A stretch of 64,000 nt of DNA, taken from contig NZ_CP025979.1 in NCBI RefSeq assembly GCF_002900365.1, positions 248,001-312,000 on the forward strand. Reading direction: 5' to 3'. Source of the DNA: Escherichia marmotae (GTDB lineage: Bacteria > Pseudomonadota > Gammaproteobacteria > Enterobacterales > Enterobacteriaceae). This document shows positions 57,818 to 64,000 of this stretch, one piece after another. A program made the translations under genes and the position numbers. The notes below the pieces were generated by a model, which worked only from the letters and a program-made list of their open reading frames with translations, did no database searches and was not told where the DNA came from. Position 1 is the first letter of the stretch. Each line of letters begins with the position of its first letter.

Positions 57818-58870
57818 ATGACAGATATTGCGCAGTTGCTTGGCAAAGATGCCGACAACCTTTTACAGCATCGTTGTATGACTATTCCTTCTGACCAGCT
57901 TTATCTCCCCGGACATGACTACGTAGACCGCGTGATGATTGACAATAATCGTCCGCCAGCGGTGCTGCGTAATATGCAGACGCTGTATAACACCGGGCGT
58001 CTGGCCGGAACCGGGTATCTTTCTATTCTGCCGGTTGACCAGGGGGGCGAGCACTCCGCGGGGGCTTCATTTGCTGCTAACCCGCTCTATTTCGACCCGA
58101 AAAACATTGTTGAACTGGCGATAGAAGCGGGCTGTAACTGTGTGGCGTCAACTTATGGCGTGCTGGCATCGGTATCGCGGCGTTACGCTCACCGCATTCC
58201 ATTCCTCGTCAAACTCAACCACAACGAGACGCTAAGTTACCCAAACACCTACGATCAAACGCTGTATGCCAGTGTAGAGCAGGCGTTCAACATGGGAGCA
58301 GTGGCAGTTGGCGCGACCATCTATTTTGGCTCGCAAGAGTCACGTCGGCAGATTGAAGAAATTTCTGCGGCCTTTGAACGTGCACATGAGCTGGGCATGG
58401 TGACCGTGCTGTGGGCTTATTTGCGCAACTCCGCCTTTAAGAAAGAGGGCATCGATTACCATGTTTCCGCTGACCTGACCGGTCAGGCGAACCATCTGGC
58501 GGCGACCATTGGCGCGGATATTGTCAAACAAAAAATGGCGGAGAATAACGGCGGCTATAAAGCGATTAATTACGGTTATACCGACGATCGCGTTTACAGC
58601 AAGTTAACCAGCGAAAACCCGATTGACCTGGTGCGTTATCAGTTAGCTAACTGTTATATGGGCCGCGCAGGGCTGATTAACTCCGGCGGTGCCGCGGGCG
58701 GTGAAACCGACCTTAGCGATGCGGTGCGTACTGCGGTTATCAACAAACGCGCGGGCGGAATGGGGCTGATTCTCGGGCGTAAAGCGTTCAAGAAATCGAT
58801 GGCCGACGGCGTGAAACTGATTAACGCCGTGCAGGACGTTTATCTCGATAGCAAAATTACGATTGCCTGA
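57818..58870 (+). CDS. fbaB: Class I fructose-bisphosphate aldolase
   Basis: 350 residues, a DhnA-type archaeal-like class I aldolase that cleaves fructose 1,6-bisphosphate by a Schiff-base lysine. Segments [27 protein letters not shown] and GADIVKQKM are typical. In E. coli it is expressed on gluconeogenic substrates. The 256-bp upstream space divergent to yegT should hold its promoter. A REP pair begins within its last codons. Confidence 0.96.
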   Translation: MTDIAQLLGKDADNLLQHRCMTIPSDQLYLPGHDYVDRVMIDNNRPPAVLRNMQTLYNTGRLAGTGYLSILPVDQGGEHSAGASFAANPLYFDPKNIVELAIEAGCNCVASTYGVLASVSRRYAHRIPFLVKLNHNETLSYPNTYDQTLYASVEQAFNMGAVAVGATIYFGSQESRRQIEEISAAFERAHELGMVTVLWAYLRNSAFKKEGIDYHVSADLTGQANHLAATIGADIVKQKMAENNGGYKAINYGYTDDRVYSKLTSENPIDLVRYQLANCYMGRAGLINSGGAAGGETDLSDAVRTAVINKRAGGMGLILGRKAFKKSMADGVKLINAVQDVYLDSKITIA

Positions 58871-58944
58871 TACGCTTCATTTATCTGGCCTGCGAACAAC
58901 ACACCTCCCGTAGGCCGGATAAGGCGTTCGCACCGCATCCGGCA
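58865..58944. repeat. REP pair after fbaB
   Basis: GCCTGATACGCTTCATTTATCTGG and GTAGGCCGGATAAGGCG ... CGCATCCGGCA form opposed REPs. The first begins inside the final codons of fbaB, and the pair separates fbaB from convergent yegS. Confidence 0.88.
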
Positions 58945-58985
58945 AAAATTGATGTACCCCTGTTCAGGAGAGAATAAATTTTTGA

Positions 58986-59885
58986 CTAGCGCAATAACGG
59001 GCAGTCCGGCGGTAATCGACAACGCAACGCCGCCGGAAGTATTTCTATATGAAAACGTTGGCCACTTAATGGTTCGCCATCAAGGTTAAAGGTGATTTCA
59101 TGCGGCGCTTGTATCTCGAACCACGCCGAAGCGCCTTCAACAATATTCGGATTTTCTTCATCAGGTTTTAAGGTTGAGAAGAGAGCGGGAAGAATTTCGT
59201 CACCGGTGAAAATACGCAGTTGCAATAACCCATCGTTAATCAGCGCATTCGGGCACAGTTGCTGACCGCCACCGGCCTGACGCCCGTTGCCAATACCAAT
59301 AACCAGCGCATCGCCTTGCCAGTGAAAATTTTCACCACGGATTTCGCAGCGGTCCGGTTGCAACGTATCCATGCGCATTAAGCCGTGAATGATGTAAGAG
59401 ACGCCACCCAGCGCGGCTTTTAATTTCTCCGGTGTTTCGGTGGTAATGCGCGTACCAAATCCGCCCGTCGCCATGTTGATAAAACAGGTTTGTTTGTTGA
59501 CCTGCGCCATATCAATCGCAATGGCGTTACCGGCAATTGCCAGTTTAAATGCCTTATCCAGCGCTTCAGGAATACCCACACTGGTGGCAAAATCGTTCGC
59601 TGTACCTAGCGGCAATATTCCCAAAGCAGGAATGTCATCACCTTCGCACTGAATCAATGCCGTGGAGACTTCATTAATAGTGCCATCTCCACCTCCGGCA
59701 ATTACCGTTGCAACGCCAAGCTGACGGGCTTCAGCAACATAACGCGCGGCATCATCTTTCTCCCAGGTGGTTCGTACATGGATCGTCATTCCTTCTTCAC
59801 GCAACAGCATAATCGCTTCGCGCAATATCTCATTGCCAGCACTTTTGCCGTTAAGAATCAGTAAGCTGGCGGGAAAATCTGCCAT
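58986..59885 (-). CDS. yegS: YegS, lipid kinase
   Basis: 299 residues, a diacylglycerol-kinase catalytic-domain protein. Nucleotide-loop [10 protein letters not shown] near residue 64, then [13 protein letters not shown], and the C-terminal beta-sandwich domain. YegS phosphorylates phosphatidylglycerol in vitro. Convergent with fbaB across a REP pair; upstream lies cyaR. Confidence 0.95.
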   Translation of the reverse strand: MADFPASLLILNGKSAGNEILREAIMLLREEGMTIHVRTTWEKDDAARYVAEARQLGVATVIAGGGDGTINEVSTALIQCEGDDIPALGILPLGTANDFATSVGIPEALDKAFKLAIAGNAIAIDMAQVNKQTCFINMATGGFGTRITTETPEKLKAALGGVSYIIHGLMRMDTLQPDRCEIRGENFHWQGDALVIGIGNGRQAGGGQQLCPNALINDGLLQLRIFTGDEILPALFSTLKPDEENPNIVEGASAWFEIQAPHEITFNLDGEPLSGQRFHIEILPAALRCRLPPDCPLLR

Positions 59886-59970
59886 GGTCGTCTGCCTTTA
59901 TGATTGGTCTGTAGATAGTGTAGAGCAGAAAAGAAAAGGCGGAGTCAGAACAGGATGAAAGCGTGGTACA

Positions 59971-60057
59971 AAAAAATAAGCCCGTGTAAGGGAGATTACA
60001 CAGGCTAAGGAGGTGGTTCCTAGTACAGCTAGCATTTTATGGGTTATGTTTTTCAGC
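59971..60057 (-). ncRNA. cyaR: CyaR small RNA
   Basis: The minus strand reads GCTGAAAAACATAACCC, then the GAACCACCTCC seed region and TTAGCCTGTG, ending in the hairpin CCCGTGTAA/TTACACGGG with six or more T. This is the 87-nt Hfq-binding CyaR (RyeE), which represses ompX, luxS and nadE. It is encoded in the trhP-yegS gap on the same strand as trhP. I match it from memory over its whole length. Confidence 0.95.
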
Positions 60058-60091
60058 GAAACAGATAATAACCTTAATAAATGCAGCCGTA

Positions 60092-60107
60092 TGTGATCGG
60101 TTTCTAA
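60092..60107. promoter_or_regulatory. CRP site of cyaR
   Basis: TGTGA-N6-TCTAA is centred about 42 bp upstream of the cyaR 5' end (60057), the class II position. CRP activation of cyaR is established. The minus-strand TTATTA/TATTAT segment downstream may be the -10. Confidence 0.65.
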
Positions 60108-60141
60108 GAATTTTCTATCCGGGAAAAATAATCGAAATGAA

Positions 60142-61503
60142 TCACTTACCGTGCGGGTTACGCGTGGTTTCCCCGGAGAAATTACGCATCAGCAGTGCGT
60201 AATTCAGCTCGAGATCCTGCGGAACCGGGAGCCACACGGTATAGCCATCGCCAGGCGCGACCGGCATCGCTTCACCTTTGGCGTTTTCCATGTGCTCAAG
60301 GGTAAAGTTGATATTGCCCTGTGGCGTCATCAGTTCCAGGCTGTCGCCAACGGAGAATTTATTTTTCACCGCTACGGCTGCCAGAGAGCCTTTACGCTCA
60401 CCGGTAAACTCTCCAACAAACTGCTGGCGGTCAGAAACGGAATAACCGTATTCGTAGTTCTGGTAATCGTCGTGAGTATGACGACGCAGGAAACCTTCGG
60501 TGTAACCACGATGCGCCAGGCCTTCCAGTGTTTCCAGAAGGCTGGTGTCGAACGGTTTGCCCGCAGCGGCGTCATCGATAGCTTTACGATAAACCTGCGC
60601 GGTACGTGCACAATAGTAGAAAGATTTAGTGCGGCCTTCGATTTTCAGCGAATGCACGCCCATTTTGGTCAGGCGTTCAACATGGGCGATGGCGCGCAGA
60701 TCTTTCGAGTTCATGATGTAAGTGCCGTGCTCATCTTCAAACGCGGTCATATACTCGCCCGGGCGCTGGGCTTCTTCGATCATAAACACTTTGTCGGTTG
60801 GCGCACCGATACCCAGCGTCGGCTCGACGTTTTGCACCGGAATCGGCTCGTATTTGTGTACGATGTTGCCAACGTCATCTTCTTTCCCTTCCTGCACGTT
60901 GTACTCCCAACGGCAGGCGTTGGTGCAGGTGCCCTGGTTTGGATCGCGTTTGTTGATGTAGCCAGAGAGCAGGCAGCGGCCGGAGTAGGCCATGCACAGC
61001 GCACCGTGAACGAAGATTTCAAGCTCCATATCCGGAACCTGATTGCGGATCTCTTCAATCTCTTCCAGCGACAGCTCGCGGGAGAGGATCACGCGGGTCA
61101 ACCCCATTTGCTGCCAGAATTTCACCGTCGCCCAGTTTACGGCGTTGGCCTGCACGGAAAGGTGGATCGGCATTTCAGGGAAGTGTTCACGCACCAGCAT
61201 AATCAGCCCCGGATCGGACATAATCAGTGCGTCCGGCCCCATTTCCACCACCGGTTTCAGATCACGGATAAAGGTTTTTAGCTTGGCATTGTGTGGCGCA
61301 ATGTTGACCACGACATAAAACTTTTTCCCCAGCGCGTGGGCTTCATTGATGCCGAGCTGGAGATTTTCGTGGTTAAATTCGTTGTTGCGCACACGCAGGG
61401 AGTAACGCGGTTGCCCCGCATAAACAGCATCTGCGCCATAAGCGAAAGCGTAACGCATATTTTTCAGCGTTCCCGCCGGGGAAAGGAGTTCCGGTTTAAA
61501 CAT
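60142..61503 (-). CDS. trhP: tRNA hydroxylation protein P (U32 family)
   Basis: 453 residues, formerly yegQ, peptidase-family U32-like. Needed, with prephenate and Fe-S supply, to form 5-hydroxyuridine at tRNA position 34. The Cys cluster C-x-AYSGRC ... QGTCTNACRW (about residues 168-195) is the U32 metal or Fe-S site. The N-terminus ELLSPAGTLKNMRYA and ALIMSDPGLI are typical. It has its own leader with an 8-bp hairpin, and cyaR lies just downstream. Confidence 0.95.
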   Translation of the reverse strand: MFKPELLSPAGTLKNMRYAFAYGADAVYAGQPRYSLRVRNNEFNHENLQLGINEAHALGKKFYVVVNIAPHNAKLKTFIRDLKPVVEMGPDALIMSDPGLIMLVREHFPEMPIHLSVQANAVNWATVKFWQQMGLTRVILSRELSLEEIEEIRNQVPDMELEIFVHGALCMAYSGRCLLSGYINKRDPNQGTCTNACRWEYNVQEGKEDDVGNIVHKYEPIPVQNVEPTLGIGAPTDKVFMIEEAQRPGEYMTAFEDEHGTYIMNSKDLRAIAHVERLTKMGVHSLKIEGRTKSFYYCARTAQVYRKAIDDAAAGKPFDTSLLETLEGLAHRGYTEGFLRRHTHDDYQNYEYGYSVSDRQQFVGEFTGERKGSLAAVAVKNKFSVGDSLELMTPQGNINFTLEHMENAKGEAMPVAPGDGYTVWLPVPQDLELNYALLMRNFSGETTRNPHGK

Positions 61504-61532
61504 AATTCTCTCGTTCTGATGACAGGTCAGAT

Positions 61533-61553
61533 CCGCTTCACCTGATGAAGCGG
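61533..61553 (-). other. Leader hairpin of trhP
   Basis: CCGCTTCA (61533-61540) and TGAAGCGG (61546-61553) form a perfect 8-bp stem, 30 nt before the trhP start. No T-tract follows on the trhP strand. It may be a leader structure. The rest of 61554-61814 shows no gene on either strand that I can support. Confidence 0.5.
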
Positions 61554-61814
61554 TTAGGGGAGTGTCCCCACTTTAAGGGCGGGCATTGTAGCGCAATCGG
61601 TGGGGTTGGCTCCAGTGCAAATGTCTGGTCGCGTCCTGGTTTTGGTAAGGATACGAATAACGATAATTTCTTCGGCACTTGCAGGAAATAAATAACGTGG
61701 CGTTCAAAAAGAAGAACAAAAATTCTTTCACCTGATATGAAACTTATCCTCCCATTATTTTAATGGCGCGGCTTGATCCTTAGCATCAATAAGTAAGTGT
61801 TTATTAGAAATAAA

Positions 61815-61839
61815 GCCGGGCGCGTTATCCGCGCCCGGC
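61815..61839 (-). terminator. yegP terminator
   Basis: GCCGGGCGCG (61815-61824) and CGCGCCCGGC (61830-61839) form a perfect 10-bp GC-rich stem with a 5-nt loop. On the minus strand it is followed by TTTATTTC, 7 bp after the yegP stop. Confidence 0.9.
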
Positions 61840-61846
61840 ATAACAA

Positions 61847-62179
61847 TTAAGTCTTATCTTTCACAGTCTGGCTTACGCCATTGTTTTTTACTGAGGCAAT
61901 TCCGATTTCGCGTGATTGAGTGGTGGCGTACATTTGACTGGAGCCGATTATCTGATGATTAGCGGCTTTCAGATTGAAATAAAATTTGCCGTTGCTCGCT
62001 GTTTTTTTCTCATAGCGTTCATCCTGCGGGCTGTTGCTTTGCACAGAGGCAATGCCCTTTTCCGCAGCGGCTTTTGAGGTATACAGTTCGCTGGTGAGAA
62101 TAGTCTCACCGTTACCCGCTTTTAACACAAACCGGAACTGATTATCACTGCTCTTATTGAGTTCAAACCAACCAGCCAT
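61847..62179 (-). CDS. yegP: YegP, UPF0339 protein
   Basis: 110 residues made of two similar ~50-residue DUF1508 repeats: FELNKSSDNQFRFVLKAGNGE followed by ILTSELYTSKAAAEKGIASV, and FYFNLKAANHQIIGSSQMYA followed by REIGIASVKNNG. Each is a beta-beta-beta-alpha unit. Start at MAGWFEL follows AAGGAG. Function unknown; some relatives are stress-induced. Confidence 0.93.
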   Translation of the reverse strand: MAGWFELNKSSDNQFRFVLKAGNGETILTSELYTSKAAAEKGIASVQSNSPQDERYEKKTASNGKFYFNLKAANHQIIGSSQMYATTQSREIGIASVKNNGVSQTVKDKT

Positions 62180-62276
62180 AATGACTCCTTGATTGAAATT
62201 GCGTATTGAAAACAGTATGTAACGATTTAAGTATGGGTGATATTCATAAGGTTGCCAATCAGGGGAATACCCCCCT

Positions 62277-62325
62277 AAAGGAGCTGTCTCTTGATCAGAT
62301 CTCCTGATCAAGAGACAGCTCCTTT
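62277..62325. repeat. 22-bp perfect inverted repeat with IS50 inside-end match
   Basis: The arm AAAGGAGCTGTCTCTTGATC (plus AG; 62277-62298) is exactly inverted at 62304-62325 around the loop ATCTC. It includes CTGTCTCTTGATCAGATCT at 62284-62302, which matches the 19-bp IS50/Tn5 inside end from memory. The two CTG-led ends face each other, 35 bp apart, with no 9-bp target duplication. It could be a transposon-end remnant or a baeR-yegP terminator-like hairpin that resembles it by descent. Confidence 0.7.
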
Positions 62326-62386
62326 CAGAGAGGGGCATGACGGATTAATAAACAAGGAATTCAGCCCTCGCGAGGGCAAAGATACG

Positions 62387-63109
62387 TTAAACAATGCGGC
62401 AGGCGTCGGCTTCCCAGCGATAACCGACACCGTAAACGGCGCGGATAAATGACTGCTCTTCGTCCAGTGCTTCCAGCTTGCGGCGCAGGTTTTTAATGTG
62501 GCTATCGATGGTACGGTCGGTCACTACGCGGTAGTCGTCATAAAGATGATTGAGTAACTGCTCGCGGGAGAACACTTTTCCCGGTTCATGGGAGAGTGTT
62601 TTCAGCAGGCGAAATTCCGCAGGGGTCAGATCAAGCATTTTGCCGCGCCACGAAGCCTGAAAACGACCTTCGTCGATAATTAACGGGCTTTCTGCATCTT
62701 GCTGTTGCAACTCACGCTGCGGTTTGCAACGACGCAATATAGTTTTGACGCGCGCTACCACTTCCCGCGGGCTATACGGTTTACAGATGTAATCATCAGC
62801 ACCGATTTCCAGCCCCAGCAGGCGGTCGATCTCTTCGATTTTCGCTGTCACCATAACAATGGGAATATCAGAAAAACGACGAATCTCCCGACACAGTGTC
62901 AGACCATCGGTGCCTGGTAACATCAGATCTAACAGGATCAGATCCGGTGGCGTCTGGCGCACATACGGCAGTACCTGATCGCTGTGGCTAATCAACGTCG
63001 GCGCATAGCTTGCGGCACGCAGATAATCAATGAGCAACTGCCCCAGTTTGGGTTCATCTTCCACGATCAAAATACGCGGCGTGTTTTCGTCGATAGGTAA
63101 CTCGGTCAT
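62387..63109 (-). CDS. baeR: BaeR, OmpR-family response regulator
   Basis: 240 residues. Receiver domain with DEPKLGQ, phospho-aspartate in [11 protein letters not shown] and Lys in [10 protein letters not shown]-terminal winged helix (about 135-235: [26 protein letters not shown]). Activates mdtABC, acrD and spy in envelope stress. Its start overlaps the baeS stop by 4 bp (ATGA). Confidence 0.97.
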   Translation of the reverse strand: MTELPIDENTPRILIVEDEPKLGQLLIDYLRAASYAPTLISHSDQVLPYVRQTPPDLILLDLMLPGTDGLTLCREIRRFSDIPIVMVTAKIEEIDRLLGLEIGADDYICKPYSPREVVARVKTILRRCKPQRELQQQDAESPLIIDEGRFQASWRGKMLDLTPAEFRLLKTLSHEPGKVFSREQLLNHLYDDYRVVTDRTIDSHIKNLRRKLEALDEEQSFIRAVYGVGYRWEADACRIV

Positions 63110-64000
63110 ACTTCTCTCTGTAAATCCCGTTCCAGCGGTAACTCTACTGTAATGCTAACCCCGCCAAAAGGCGAATGGGCGGCAACAATGCGACCATTAT
63201 GTGCTTCAACAATGTTCAGGCAAATTGCCAACCCCAGCCCGGAGCCGCCGCTGGCACGGTTGCGGGAACCTTCCGTGCGATAAAAACGCTCAAACAATTT
63301 TTGTAACTGATCGTCGCTGACTCCCGGTGCGCTGTCGGCAAAGGTCAGATGCACCATTTTGTCGTGCTGTTCGGCGGAAATATGCAGGCCACCGCCACTG
63401 TCGGTGTAGCGCAGGCTGTTTTCCAGTAAGTTATTAAACAACTGCATTAAACGATCGCGATCGCCAAATACGGTAATGCTGTCCGGCAAGGAGAATTGCA
63501 GAGTCAACCCACGACTGGCGAAACGTTCGCGAAATGCGCCGCCCGCGACTTCAAGTAGTGGAACGAGATCCACCGTTGCTTTCTGGTAGGCGAGAGCGCC
63601 TTCATCAGACATCGACAACTGATGGAGATCGTCGACCAGTTTAGTCAACGTTCCGACCTCCGCCTGTAAAGAAGCCACTGTCTCTGGCGTGAATTTACGT
63701 ACACCATCCTGGATGGCTTCCAGTTCGCCGCGCAGTACCGCTAAAGGCGTGCGCAGTTCGTGAGAAATGTCGGCCATAAAATCGCGGCGCATCTGCTGGT
63801 TTTTCTCCAGCGTACTGGCGAGCTGGTTGAAGTCCTGTGCCAGTTTGCCCAGTTCGTCTTCGCTGGTGGGCGTCACGCGAGTGGTGAAATCACCTGCTGC
63901 CAGTTTGTGCGTGCCGTCAACTAACCGTTTTACCGGTGCCAGCAAGCCGCGTGCCAGTGGGAACGTCGCCAGCGCTGCCAGTAAAGTAGATAAAGCCACA
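63106..64000 (-). CDS. baeS: BaeS, sensor histidine kinase (partial, N-terminus beyond window)
   Basis: The last 297 residues of a protein usually about 467 long. Visible: a membrane segment end, HAMP domain ([23 protein letters not shown]), dimerisation and phospho-acceptor histidine in [12 protein letters not shown]-box [11 protein letters not shown], and G-boxes APGVSDD and GGSGLGLAI. Phosphorylates BaeR in response to envelope stress, indole and some metals. The reading frame is still open at the right edge. Confidence 0.96.
   Translation of the reverse strand, partial: VALSTLLAALATFPLARGLLAPVKRLVDGTHKLAAGDFTTRVTPTSEDELGKLAQDFNQLASTLEKNQQMRRDFMADISHELRTPLAVLRGELEAIQDGVRKFTPETVASLQAEVGTLTKLVDDLHQLSMSDEGALAYQKATVDLVPLLEVAGGAFRERFASRGLTLQFSLPDSITVFGDRDRLMQLFNNLLENSLRYTDSGGGLHISAEQHDKMVHLTFADSAPGVSDDQLQKLFERFYRTEGSRNRASGGSGLGLAICLNIVEAHNGRIVAAHSPFGGVSITVELPLERDLQREV

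Noticed and set aside
60151..61281. 376-codon open frame on the plus strand
   Set aside because: It is antisense to trhP, whose sequence and motifs are clear. The frame is a codon-bias shadow with no ribosome-binding site.

Overview
The window is an Enterobacteriaceae chromosome segment that I recognise gene by gene as Escherichia coli (or a very close relative such as Shigella). Protein sequences and gene order match, from memory, the K-12 interval between sanA and baeS, here written in reverse orientation. Typical E. coli features support this: REP/BIME palindromes, a TPP riboswitch, the CyaR small RNA and RcnR operators. It is not K-12 itself. Compared with my memory of K-12, yohF is absent between mdtQ and yohD, mdtQ is intact, the ogrK/yegR remnant is absent between cyaR and yegS, there is an extra molR-like paralogue, and a type I toxin-antitoxin locus lies between yehL and yehK.

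Layout. 0-7 kb: sanA (cut by the window edge), cdd, the yohJK LrgAB-like pair, dusC, the 27-residue yohP, the outer-membrane factor mdtQ, yohD and yohC. 7-11 kb: pbpG and dld enclose an exact tandem array of eleven 98-bp REP-pair units. 11-17.4 kb: periplasmic beta-glucosidase bglX, the osmF-yehYXW ABC importer and the tiny yohO. 17.4-21.9 kb: mlrA, the pyruvate-sensing btsSR system, yehS and yehR. 22-28.5 kb: the tightly overlapping yehL-yehM-yehP-yehQ operon (MoxR-type AAA+ ATPase, DUF5682 protein, VWA protein, SWIM zinc-finger protein).

28.5-29.04 kb: a small type I toxin-antitoxin locus resembling zorO/orzO. A 29-residue hydrophobic peptide has a long leader, and a divergent antisense-type RNA has its own terminator. 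The two promoters appear to share one palindromic -35 hexamer. 29-40 kb: yehK, yehI and two further WGR/DUF4132 (MolR-like) paralogues, both split into two reading frames.

40-52.7 kb: metG, mrp, yehE, the yehDCBA chaperone-usher fimbrial operon (visibly AT-rich), the nickel/cobalt efflux genes rcnB, rcnA and rcnR, then the riboswitch-led thiMD. 52.7-64 kb: yegX, yegW, the yegTUV operon (transporter, ADP-ribosylglycohydrolase-like protein, PfkB kinase), fbaB, yegS, CyaR sRNA, trhP, yegP and baeSR (baeS cut by the window edge).

The most interesting parts are the zor/orz-like toxin locus, the neighbouring MoxR-VWA-SWIM plus WGR/DUF4132 cluster with its frameshift-split paralogues, the expanded REP array, and a 22-bp perfect inverted repeat between baeR and yegP containing a match to the IS50 inside end. 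All family and strain comparisons are from memory; no database search was run.
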